A DNA stretch of 49,489 nucleotides, from assembly GCA_902766005.1 (NCBI GenBank), contig CACXCB010000062.1, forward strand, positions 1 to 49,489, written 5' to 3'. Under the pieces are notes generated by a model that saw only the letters and a list, made by a program, of their open reading frames with translations, had not been told where the DNA came from and made no database searches. The position numbers were made by a program, and so were the translations under genes. Position 1 is the first letter of the stretch; each line of letters opens with the position of its first letter. Shown one piece after another: positions 27,201 through 34,113 of the stretch. Source of the DNA: an uncultured Erysipelotrichaceae bacterium. GTDB lineage: Bacteria > Bacillota_I > Bacilli_A > Erysipelotrichales > Erysipelotrichaceae.

Positions 27201-28662
27201 GGATATCACCACCCATGATTTGTGGAATGACGGCAGTTTCTCCGTATATGGTGCACCGCAATCCGGCAAGAGCCAGTTCCTGGAAACATACATCCTTTCC
27301 CTTTGCGAAAGATATACACCGAATATCGTACAGTTCTATATTCTTGAGTGTGGAGGGTTCCGCTTAGAACCACTATTATCCATGCCGCATGTAGGAGGAT
27401 ATGCCTCTGACAGCGATATGGAATGCATACAAAGAATCTTGAAATATCTTTTGAAAGAATTAACCAGACGAAAGAGAATCTTCCACCAATTGGGTATTGC
27501 TTCCATGGAAGGCTATTACGAAGTCAAAAGAGAATATCTTCCGACAATTTCTTTAGTCATAGATAATCTGAATACTCTTACACAGAACTACAGCCAATTG
27601 ACAAGTGATATCGTCAAGCTTGCAAAAGAAGGCGGTTCTTACGGTATTCTTTTGGCAGTTTCCTTTGCGGGAACATATGGTACATATCAGTTTACCCAGA
27701 GTATCCGCAGGGTCTTTGCCTTACGCCTGAATGATAAAACAGACTATGCTTCCCTGACAGGAAAAGTAAGTGAAGATGTCTCCAAATTACCGAGAGGCAG
27801 AGGTTTCGTCGGCGAATCGGGAAAAGCATTATTGATGCAGACAGCAGTGCTATATGTCAATGACAGTGACGCAAAAAGATCCATCAGAATTCATGATCTT
27901 GCCCTTGAAAAAACAAGACAATGGCATGGCACTTTACCCGAAACCATTCAGAGCATGCCGGAAGAAATCTTCTATGGCGATATTCATGGAAAAACTTATC
28001 TGCTTGGTCTCGACTACACCGAGGTACAAAGCGTATCCGCCAACCTGAAAGATTACCGCAGTATCATGATCAGTTATTTCAAAAAGGAAAGCAATGTATC
28101 CTTATTGCGCAGCCTGATCAGACAAATACAGGAAGAAGATGGTGAAATCTATCTCTACAGGGAAAAACCTGAAAGATATGATGATCTTCTTGACCCATCT
28201 CACATCATCTCCAATCTGACGGATCTGGATGCCTTCCTGATGGAAATGGCACAGATGTTAAAACAGCGTCAGCAGGAGCTGAGACAGAATCCTGCGGCAG
28301 CTTTCAAACCATTGGTCATGATTATAGATGGGTTAGCCAAAATCATGAAGGAAGGTACCGTAGAAACAAACCAAAGACTGGAAGTCTTTGTCCGCTTAGG
28401 TGAAGGAATCGGCTTTATGTTAATTACCGCAGATACACTGGAAGAAATGAATTATGTCAAGTTCATCGGCGGAAACATCCTTGCGGTAACATTGCGCAAA
28501 GGACCGAAATTAATACTGGGAGGAAATATCAATTCCCACCAATTGATCTCTTCACTCGATATATCTTCTACCCATCCGCAACCGTTAAAATGGGATGAGG
28601 GCATATACCAGGAAAATGAGAATGAAGAAAATATTTTCTTCAAACTGATGCAGGGAGACTGA
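24244..28662 (+). CDS. essC: EssC-type type VII secretion ATPase with FHA domain
   Basis: 1472-residue FtsK/SpoIIIE-type motor of a type VII secretion system. An N-terminal beta-sandwich region (1-85) is followed by an FHA domain with TIGRKEE (Arg99), SGRH (Ser113-His116) and STNGTFVN (Asn135), the residues that bind phosphothreonine. A hydrophobic, Gly/Met-rich membrane segment lies at about 247-275. ATPase domain 1 has Walker A AGASGSGKS (about 669-678) and Walker B FLILVVDEF. Domain 2 has GAPQSGKS (about 1003) with a weakened Walker B (SLVIDNL). Domain 3 (from about 1270) lacks a Walker A. GGAGG precedes the start. It should drive export of the WXG100 protein and partner substrates encoded downstream. 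Confidence 0.94.
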   Translation: MEAILRVADKNGIRDYDLRKETMPVSAFQFTAMKSEHDQWMYYCTSPVKVNGKDSVTGTLRTGDIFAIDYETRTTVFILSVRKTDKTILDIHYGITIGRKEENVLQLKDSFVSGRHCIIHQTDTASYIMDLKSTNGTFVNNKRITPMKSAVLHDHDVIKIGSYTFTIEDNHIVSLNEVVYHEENLSDASIKAEPLFPLKDTKTGKKISYAKPNGSPYPWFSIAPRFVNAKPELVLNIESAPNLSQKPGMGMMGIGFSIPAMAFGIGMSALNYALKKKKYTKQEKERAELYARYISGIESQLSEFQKKERAYASSLYPDLKNCFSRLQGPAKNLWERHIEDDDFLSVRFGLGTLPSSAVINIPQSHLSLTTDEFEHVPGEIKEKYSHTEHMPVTASLKKDGVIGLMGSKKETFTLLRSMVMQVAALQSYEEVKMVLFCKKEDLKEWDWMRWLPHCFNRDRDLRYIFTEEDKQEEILVSEIKAIQERMNQTSSWGYGNSVSRMPFYLFIVTDASLLENNAIGMALTQNNSDLNVSAIVTGKSSSDFPHSVRCLVNVSGNGSYQNISVKKEYNEVSINSNEAYVDFSLYESAARKLAPVRLIGAASSSKFVLPNNVSLFEGLGITNKSSINPSKYWENAKPEESMAVPIGINDHGDPAIFDIHESKQGVHGLVAGASGSGKSKMVQSWIASMAYHFSPEDVNFILVDFKGESLVTPFKKLPHLACYTSNLDSDVRRKFLSIESEMDRRMELLKEYECDDIIAYRRKRRNHPSMPNLPFLILVVDEFANFKTEFPEFTEPIDHLYQAGRALGFFGILMTQKPAGKVTEQMRANMGFRWCLRVDTTADSKEVIDTGDAAELRNPGRAYMSAADGTYVLMQAFYGEMPYEEERLKNHIDSAVYALKPNGMHETYQKGEADSALLPTELSVFSDAITEYCTSHSIPSAKPIWQKELPQKLELTDMLNQYSARTQRINPVSVLGLYDDPSHQKQDITTHDLWNDGSFSVYGAPQSGKSQFLETYILSLCERYTPNIVQFYILECGGFRLEPLLSMPHVGGYASDSDMECIQRILKYLLKELTRRKRIFHQLGIASMEGYYEVKREYLPTISLVIDNLNTLTQNYSQLTSDIVKLAKEGGSYGILLAVSFAGTYGTYQFTQSIRRVFALRLNDKTDYASLTGKVSEDVSKLPRGRGFVGESGKALLMQTAVLYVNDSDAKRSIRIHDLALEKTRQWHGTLPETIQSMPEEIFYGDIHGKTYLLGLDYTEVQSVSANLKDYRSIMISYFKKESNVSLLRSLIRQIQEEDGEIYLYREKPERYDDLLDPSHIISNLTDLDAFLMEMAQMLKQRQQELRQNPAAAFKPLVMIIDGLAKIMKEGTVETNQRLEVFVRLGEGIGFMLITADTLEEMNYVKFIGGNILAVTLRKGPKLILGGNINSHQLISSLDISSTHPQPLKWDEGIYQENENEENIFFKLMQGD

Positions 28663-28728
28663 CGTTAGCATTTTCCTGTATTTACCGGTTAATAAATTAG
28701 TAAAAACAGATAATAGTCTTATAATGCA

Positions 28729-28757
28729 TTGACAAAAGCATGTTAGAATATTTACAG
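28729..28757 (+). promoter_or_regulatory. Possible internal promoter downstream of essC
   Basis: A consensus -35 TTGACA at 28729-28734 is followed at 17 bases by a weak TTACAG (28752-28757). A TATAAT at 28720-28725 with a poor upstream -35 is an alternative. One of these could transcribe the yukD-WXG100 group independently of essC. Confidence 0.4.
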
Positions 28758-28776
28758 AAAAAAGATAGAGGCCAAT

Positions 28777-29205
28777 ATGAGCAAATATCAAGATTTTAAG
28801 TATTATCAGAGAAAAGAAAAAGAATATGCCGATAAAAAGCGTGCTGCCAGAGACTTTATCCAAAAAGGAGATAAAGGCTGGCCTTCCCGTTATTTCCTCG
28901 ATCTTGGGCAAACTTTCCTGGAATTTCTAAGAAACTTTGAAGGCGGAAAATATGAATGGACCGGTGAAGACGCAGATGCCTGCTACAATAAGATGAAAGC
29001 ACTTCGTGAAGAACAGAACCAGAATCGCCTTGCCTTCCATGCAGCATTTGAAACAATCATCAACAATCTTGAAGAAACACGTTTAAGCTATGCAAGAAAA
29101 GCGATGAGCACACTGGAATCCTTCAGTGATTTAGATTGGGCTGAATGCACATTAAAAGAAACCCCTGACTATCTGAAGGATCTTGTAAGGAAGATGTTTT
29201 CGTGA
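28777..29205 (+). CDS. Small helical protein of the type VII locus
   Basis: 142 residues, highly charged and predicted mostly alpha-helical (for example DYKYYQRKEKEYADKKRAAR-like N-terminus, then ALREEQNQNRLAFHAAFETI). There is no signal peptide, membrane segment or recognised domain. A GAGG ribosome binding site precedes the ATG. It is the first gene of a tight cluster (8-base gap to the next), suggesting a chaperone or an accessory factor for substrate export, which is inference from position and helical character. Confidence 0.72.
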   Translation: MSKYQDFKYYQRKEKEYADKKRAARDFIQKGDKGWPSRYFLDLGQTFLEFLRNFEGGKYEWTGEDADACYNKMKALREEQNQNRLAFHAAFETIINNLEETRLSYARKAMSTLESFSDLDWAECTLKETPDYLKDLVRKMFS

Positions 29206-29213
29206 GGTGAAGG

Positions 29214-29741
29214 ATGAGATCATTTTCAAAAAAAGAATGGTATTTCCTGTTAAAGAGTATCGGATGTGATGAAGAAATGTTATCCTTTCCGGTTACTCTG
29301 GATCAGAATAAAACCCTTGAAGAATATGTCTCTGTCAGAGATCAATGGTTAAAGGATGATCTGATTGATCTTGACTTCGATGGCACAATTCATTGTCTTC
29401 CTTCCTTTGCCAGAGAGATTTATAACCTGACAAATACAGGTTCTATATTCAAATGGGATAAGGAAAACACAGAGATCTATATCCGGGGACCTGTCGATGT
29501 TCTTCTTATCAAGGAACAGGATGATACAATCGAAATCCAAACCATCCGCAATATTGAGATGGTCGAATTGTTCAAAGATTCTCTTTATACAGGTCCTTCA
29601 GGGAAAATACATACAAAACGAATTTCAGACAACCTGGAAGCTGAATCAGATCTGACAATGTACAAAGCAGAAACAGATGAACTTGCCGAAGTTCTCGCAA
29701 AACATATGAATTTATTGTTTGAGGAATGGAAAGATGAATGA
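29214..29741 (+). CDS. Uncharacterised type VII-associated protein (175 aa)
   Basis: Soluble alpha/beta protein with an N-terminal helical part (FSKKEWYFLLKSIGCDEEML) followed by beta-rich sequence (IYIRGPVDVLLIKEQDDTIE) and a C-terminal helix. The layout recalls EspG/DUF5081-type proteins that accompany WXG100 substrates, but the similarity is too faint for a firm call. GAGGTGAAGG precedes the start. Its last codons overlap the yukD gene by 8 bases, so the two are translationally coupled. Confidence 0.72.
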   Translation: MRSFSKKEWYFLLKSIGCDEEMLSFPVTLDQNKTLEEYVSVRDQWLKDDLIDLDFDGTIHCLPSFAREIYNLTNTGSIFKWDKENTEIYIRGPVDVLLIKEQDDTIEIQTIRNIEMVELFKDSLYTGPSGKIHTKRISDNLEAESDLTMYKAETDELAEVLAKHMNLLFEEWKDE

Positions 29742-29988
29742 GCGCGTCATTATCACATTAAAATACGGAAAACAGGAAGCAGATTTCGATCTTCCCGGGA
29801 AAACAAAAATCAAGGATTTCAAGGAAGACCTAAAACAGCTTCTCATGAAAAAATTCTCCGATATTCCTCTTCGTGACAGTACTTATGTTCTGAAACATAA
29901 AACGAATTATCTTTCCGATGAATATTCACTATATGATTACGGCATCTACGATGGAGAAAAAATAACGATAGAAACAGTTACCCGTTAA
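29734..29988 (+). CDS. esaB: YukD/EsaB ubiquitin-like protein of type VII secretion
   Basis: 84 residues with a beta-grasp pattern: RVIITLKYGKQEADFDLPG, a central helix (IKDFKEDLKQLLMKKF), then SLYDYGIYDGEKITIETV at the C-terminus, as in YukD/EsaB. These small ubiquitin-like proteins are standard cytoplasmic components of Bacillota type VII systems. A frame start at 29719 exists, but ATG 29734 preceded by GAGGAATGGAAAG is preferred. It lies 13 bases before the large substrate-like gene. Confidence 0.85.
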   Translation: MNERVIITLKYGKQEADFDLPGKTKIKDFKEDLKQLLMKKFSDIPLRDSTYVLKHKTNYLSDEYSLYDYGIYDGEKITIETVTR

Positions 29989-30001
29989 GAAAGGAGGCAC
30001 C

Positions 30002-31459
30002 ATGGCAAAATCAAGTTTTGATCCCGATGGATATCAAAGATTGCAAAAAGATTATGAAAAAGTAATGGCTGCCTTTGGTGATCTGTATCAGAATGTAACC
30101 GGTTCTGCTGTTTCTGAATATATCAACAATTACAGAGGGGGTTCAGAACTCTCTCAGGCTGTAGAGAATTTCAAAGCCACACAACAGAAAGCCCTTGACA
30201 TGGAGGATATCCTGCAAAAATACTTTGAAATGATGACAGGTACCATGGAAGAAGGAAACCGGAACATGTCTTCTGTTGATACACCTGATGCACAGGTACC
30301 GAAATTCAGTGAGATGGAAGTGTCTTCCAAATCCGAAAGATATGCAGGATATATTTCTTATGAGTGGAACTGGCAGAACTTCGATTTCTCCAGAGACTAC
30401 AATGATATTTATTCCTTCACGAACTCTTCCACATACAATTTTAAAAATGCGGCAATAACCGGCAGAAGCGAATGGGATAACACTAAACTGTATTGGCAAT
30501 GGCTTACCGGAAACCTGGATGAATACACGGATGAACTCCTGGAAGCATCCTTGATGAGTACATTAGATGCCATGGCAGATACTATGGCATCCTCCGGTGG
30601 ATTAAACGGGGAATTTAAAACTCTCACAGGACAAAAGAACTGGGATAAATGGGTTGGTACTGTATCTAAACTTCTGGAGTCCTATATGAAAGCCGGGAAA
30701 AGCAGGGCTGAATTTTTTGCCTCAGATGATTTTAAAAAGGTTTGTCAGGAATTCGATTATCAGCTAAATATCCCACTAAAAACGATTTGTGAACGCATTT
30801 TCAATGAAAAAGTCTGGTCAGGAATGGCCCATGTAGCCAAGACGGCTGAAAAAACAGCTGATTTCATCTCATATTTAGATCCGATGTTCAAGGCAATGCA
30901 AAATGTATGTGCGGATTATTCAACGCAAATATCTTATCTGGATACAATGCAGAATTCTCTTCTTGCTGCCGGTTATCCATATGGTCCGGTACATAAAATC
31001 ATTAATGAAGCAAGAGAGAAATATAATGATGCATTGTACCGGTTCTCAGATGATTTCTGTGTTGTTATTGAAAAGGCTGTAACCAAAAAAGCCAAGAAAA
31101 CAGTCGGTGAAATGGTCCCGATCGTAGGTAATGTAGACCGCTGGCTGGGTTATTTCTCCACAAGTGCAAAACTATTCCATGGCAACACAATTGCTGCTGA
31201 TAAAGCATTAATGGGTTTAAAACAATATGATGCGGTTCTGACCAACACATACGAGAAATACCAGAAAATGATCAGTGACGGTGTCGCTTCTCAGGCAGAC
31301 ATGAAGGAAGCCGACAGAATCTTCAGAATTCTATGCACTACCAAACAACAGGAATACAAAAACATGATGACGATGTGCAGCAAGGGAAGTGCCGATTACC
31401 AAAAGTTCCAGCGTAAATACAACGAATTAACCGAGTGGTTAAAGAAGGCAAATCAATAA
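30002..31459 (+). CDS. Large helical protein, probable type VII substrate or partner
   Basis: 485 residues, mainly alpha-helical, with no signal peptide and no clear catalytic domain. The first about 80 residues (YQRLQKDYEKVMAAFGDLYQ, LSQAVENFKATQQKALDMED) could form the WXG/LXG-like helical hairpin of secreted type VII proteins. The middle has amphipathic segments (AKKTVGEMVPIVGNVDRWLG), and the C-terminus ends in a charged helix. AAGGAGG precedes the ATG, one of the strongest ribosome binding sites here, consistent with high expression. I cannot assign a toxin activity, and no immunity gene is evident next to it. Confidence 0.75.
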   Translation: MAKSSFDPDGYQRLQKDYEKVMAAFGDLYQNVTGSAVSEYINNYRGGSELSQAVENFKATQQKALDMEDILQKYFEMMTGTMEEGNRNMSSVDTPDAQVPKFSEMEVSSKSERYAGYISYEWNWQNFDFSRDYNDIYSFTNSSTYNFKNAAITGRSEWDNTKLYWQWLTGNLDEYTDELLEASLMSTLDAMADTMASSGGLNGEFKTLTGQKNWDKWVGTVSKLLESYMKAGKSRAEFFASDDFKKVCQEFDYQLNIPLKTICERIFNEKVWSGMAHVAKTAEKTADFISYLDPMFKAMQNVCADYSTQISYLDTMQNSLLAAGYPYGPVHKIINEAREKYNDALYRFSDDFCVVIEKAVTKKAKKTVGEMVPIVGNVDRWLGYFSTSAKLFHGNTIAADKALMGLKQYDAVLTNTYEKYQKMISDGVASQADMKEADRIFRILCTTKQQEYKNMMTMCSKGSADYQKFQRKYNELTEWLKKANQ

Positions 31460-31535
31460 AAACTATTAAGCTTATCAACAAAGAAAATACCATAAACCAT
31501 TAAATATTTTTAAAAGAAAAAGGAGAGTAAAAAGT

Positions 31536-31835
31536 ATGGCAACAATGGATTCCAATCAATTAAGAACAGATGCAGGCACAGTCAGAAGTGTAGCTGCAAA
31601 CTTCCAGACAGAATTAACACGTTTAGGTTCTGTTGTCACATCCACAAAAGAATACTGGCAGGATGAAGCTCAGGTCAGTTTCGAAGAACGTTATGTAGAA
31701 TTCAAAGCAACAATGGATAAATACCTGCAGGCTCTTGACAACTATTCCAAAGCAATGGATGCATATGCAAACCATATGGATGAAACAAGACAGAGCGGCA
31801 AGTCCATGTTTGACTCCATGAGCCAGATCGGATAA
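31536..31835 (+). CDS. WXG100 family protein (EsxA-like)
   Basis: 99 residues with the two-helix WXG100 pattern: helix 1 (LRTDAGTVRSVAANFQTEL), a turn with YWQDEAQVSFEERY, and helix 2 (MDKYLQALDNYSKAMDAYA). The turn is W-Q-D rather than the classical W-x-G. Members of the family are exported as dimers by EssC motors. AGGAG precedes the start and a strong terminator follows, so it ends the structural part of the locus. Confidence 0.9.
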   Translation: MATMDSNQLRTDAGTVRSVAANFQTELTRLGSVVTSTKEYWQDEAQVSFEERYVEFKATMDKYLQALDNYSKAMDAYANHMDETRQSGKSMFDSMSQIG

Positions 31836-31870
31836 TTCCCGGATTATCTGCTATCTTCATTCACTTAAAT

Positions 31871-31908
31871 TCTCTCTGCAAGATACCATATCAGGCAGAG
31901 AGTTTTTT
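31871..31908 (+). terminator. Intrinsic terminator after the WXG100 gene
   Basis: CTCTCTGC (31872-31879) and GCAGAGAG (31895-31902) form a perfect stem followed by six Ts. Confidence 0.9.
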
Positions 31909-31985
31909 AGATATTACTTATCAGCCACTTGCCAATTGTTCAAGAGAACAAGATAATATATGCATCAATGAAACAGGAGAATACT

Positions 31986-32429
31986 ATGATCTATACAGAA
32001 ATGACTAAAAAAGCATTGAAACTGTGCTTTGAAGCACATAAGAATCAGGTGGACAAAAGCGGCATGCCGTACGTATTCCATCCATTCCATTTAGCAGAAC
32101 AGATGGAAACAGAAGATTCGGTGATTACTGCCCTTCTGCATGACGTTGTGGAGGATACAGAATATACCATCGAGGATATAAAAGAGATGGGCTTTAGTGA
32201 TAACGTCATTTCTGCATTGAAACTGTTAACGCATGATCCTTCCGTCCCCTACATGGATTATGTCAGAAAAATCAAAGACAATCCTGTCGCCAAAGCCGTC
32301 AAGCTGAAAGATCTTGCCCATAACAGTGATTTAACACGACTGGATTATGTAGACGACAAAGCAAGAAAAAGAGTTGAAAAATACAAAAGAGCCATTGCTC
32401 TTTTAAATGGTGAAGAAGATGAATTATGA
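31986..32429 (+). CDS. HD-domain (p)ppGpp-hydrolase-like protein
   Basis: 147-residue protein resembling the isolated hydrolase domain of RelA/SpoT (MESH1/SAH class). The HD-site residues appear as VFHPFHLAE, LLHDVVEDT and KLKDLAHNSDLTR, so manganese-dependent 3'-pyrophosphate hydrolysis is plausible. No synthetase, TGS or ACT domain is attached. AGGAG before ATG 31986 is preferred to an upstream in-frame ATG at 31929. Its end overlaps the second kinase gene by 11 bases. The activity is inferred from motifs and could instead be on another nucleotide. Confidence 0.82.
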   Translation: MIYTEMTKKALKLCFEAHKNQVDKSGMPYVFHPFHLAEQMETEDSVITALLHDVVEDTEYTIEDIKEMGFSDNVISALKLLTHDPSVPYMDYVRKIKDNPVAKAVKLKDLAHNSDLTRLDYVDDKARKRVEKYKRAIALLNGEEDEL

Positions 32430-34017
32430 AATCGGCACAGTTGTCATGGATGGATGGAAAATCATCGATAAAATCGGTGAAGGATCCTATGGCAGAGTCT
32501 TTAAAGTAGAAAAATCAAAATACGGCAATCTCAAAGATACCGCTGCCTTAAAGGTTATTCAGATACCGCCAAGCCAGGATGTGATCAAAGCACAGCTTGC
32601 GGAAGGAACCGATACCGGATCCATCCGCAATTCTTTAAAGGGATATGTGGATGACATGATCAGGGAAGTCAGTATTCTGAGAGACCTAAAAGACCATCAC
32701 AACATTGTCCGGTATGAAGATTTTGATGTGATTGACCATTATCAAGAAGAAGGCATTGTGCAGTGGGATATTCTGATCCGTATGGAATTACTGACATCTT
32801 TGTTAGACCACAAGGTAAATCTTGCCATGCAAAACAAACGCATGGAAACAGATGACATTGTAAAACTTGGTATTGAGCTTTCCGATGCATTATCATACTG
32901 TGCACAAAACAACATCATCCACAGAGATATCAAACCCGGTAATATCTTTCTGAATAAAATCGGTGATTACAAGCTTGGCGATTTCGGTGTAGCCCGTAAT
33001 GCGGAAAGCACATATGCCACAATGTCCATGAAAGGCACGGAATCCTACATGGCACCGGAAGTATTCCTTGATACAGGAAACGGTCATAAATATGGCGCAA
33101 ATGTCGATGTTTATTCATTAGGACTTGTCATGTATGAGCTGTTAAACATTCGCCTTCCGTTTATGCCTCCTTATCCTGAACCCATTCTGAATATGGCCAT
33201 GGAAAGAGAAAAAGCTCTCTTGAAGAGATTGTCCAAAGAACCTCTTCCAAAACCATTATTCTGTGACGATTCACTTGCACAAATTATTCTGAAGGCATGT
33301 GCCGGTGAACCATCGGAAAGATATCAAACTGCACAGGAATTCCATGATGCTTTGGAAGATTATGCAGTTTCCCTTCAGCAATCAACTGACGACATTGTTA
33401 CAGAAGATACTGAAGAGACTGATCAGACAATCGGTGTTTTCAGTATACCGGAAGAAACAATCGGGGCTTTCTCCGATGTCATTCAGGAAGAAAAACAACC
33501 ACATGAAGACACGACAGATAAAACCTTCGGAACCCGGTTTAAAGAAATCTATGATGCAGAAGATAAAAAGGAAGCACGTATTCTTCCCGATCCGGCTGTT
33601 GTATTGAACCAATATATTCCCTTGTTTGCAAATACGCGCAAGATAATTTTCTTTTCCCTCTATCCTGTGATAGACACAAAACAGTATACCCGTTGTAAGA
33701 ACTACATCGGCGATATCCCTCCTCAGCATGAAATCCTTGCCTGCATGGTTCCAAATCCTATGCATACTTTTACAAAATTCGCCTTTGTGTTTACAAAGGA
33801 TGCCATGTACAGTAATTCCGGAAAGTTTTGTGTGAAATATAAAGATATCGAAAAAACAAAAACATTCAATCTCCCCCACAGCTTTGGCAAGCATGTGAAA
33901 ATCGGTTTAAAAGACGGAAACATTATTGTTTATCAGATGTCCAAAGGACATGAGAATCTCTATGATGGTGTAATCTTTGAAAAGATGATCCGCTCATTAG
34001 CCGGATTGCATCAGTGA
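32419..34017 (+). CDS. Second soluble Ser/Thr protein kinase of the type VII locus
   Basis: 532 residues. The kinase domain (about 1-305) has GEGSYGRV, the lysine in ALKVI, HRDIKPGN, DFG, and a MAPE version of APE, so all catalytic residues are present. The linker holds three (D/E)xTxG motifs: DQTIGVF (Thr337), EETIGAF (Thr347) and DKTFGTR (Thr369). The C-terminal part (about 393-530) is a diverged copy of the domain that is repeated in the first kinase. It is cytoplasmic, with no PASTA or membrane segment. ATG 32419 follows GGTGAAGA. Overlap with the HD gene indicates translational coupling. It is a paralogue of the kinase upstream of essC. Confidence 0.88.
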   Translation: MNYEIGTVVMDGWKIIDKIGEGSYGRVFKVEKSKYGNLKDTAALKVIQIPPSQDVIKAQLAEGTDTGSIRNSLKGYVDDMIREVSILRDLKDHHNIVRYEDFDVIDHYQEEGIVQWDILIRMELLTSLLDHKVNLAMQNKRMETDDIVKLGIELSDALSYCAQNNIIHRDIKPGNIFLNKIGDYKLGDFGVARNAESTYATMSMKGTESYMAPEVFLDTGNGHKYGANVDVYSLGLVMYELLNIRLPFMPPYPEPILNMAMEREKALLKRLSKEPLPKPLFCDDSLAQIILKACAGEPSERYQTAQEFHDALEDYAVSLQQSTDDIVTEDTEETDQTIGVFSIPEETIGAFSDVIQEEKQPHEDTTDKTFGTRFKEIYDAEDKKEARILPDPAVVLNQYIPLFANTRKIIFFSLYPVIDTKQYTRCKNYIGDIPPQHEILACMVPNPMHTFTKFAFVFTKDAMYSNSGKFCVKYKDIEKTKTFNLPHSFGKHVKIGLKDGNIIVYQMSKGHENLYDGVIFEKMIRSLAGLHQ

Positions 34018-34020
34018 CAT

Positions 34021-34051
34021 AATGCGCAAGCACAATGCTTACGCATTTTTT
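34021..34051 (+). terminator. Intrinsic terminator after kinase 2
   Basis: AATGCGCAAGC pairs with GCTTACGCATT (one mismatch) and is followed by a T-run. Confidence 0.82.
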
Positions 34052-34113
34052 CATCAATATATTTCCACGGAAATACCATCGCAAAATGAATTAAAATTAT
34101 GTAAAATACATAT

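Noticed and set aside
28729..28749. TTGACA with TAGAAT as a promoter
   Set aside because: The two elements are only 9 bases apart, far too close for sigma-A; only the TTACAG pairing was kept, at low confidence.
29214..29741. Firm EspG assignment for the 175-aa protein
   Set aside because: Only size, position and secondary-structure pattern agree; no diagnostic motif could be seen.
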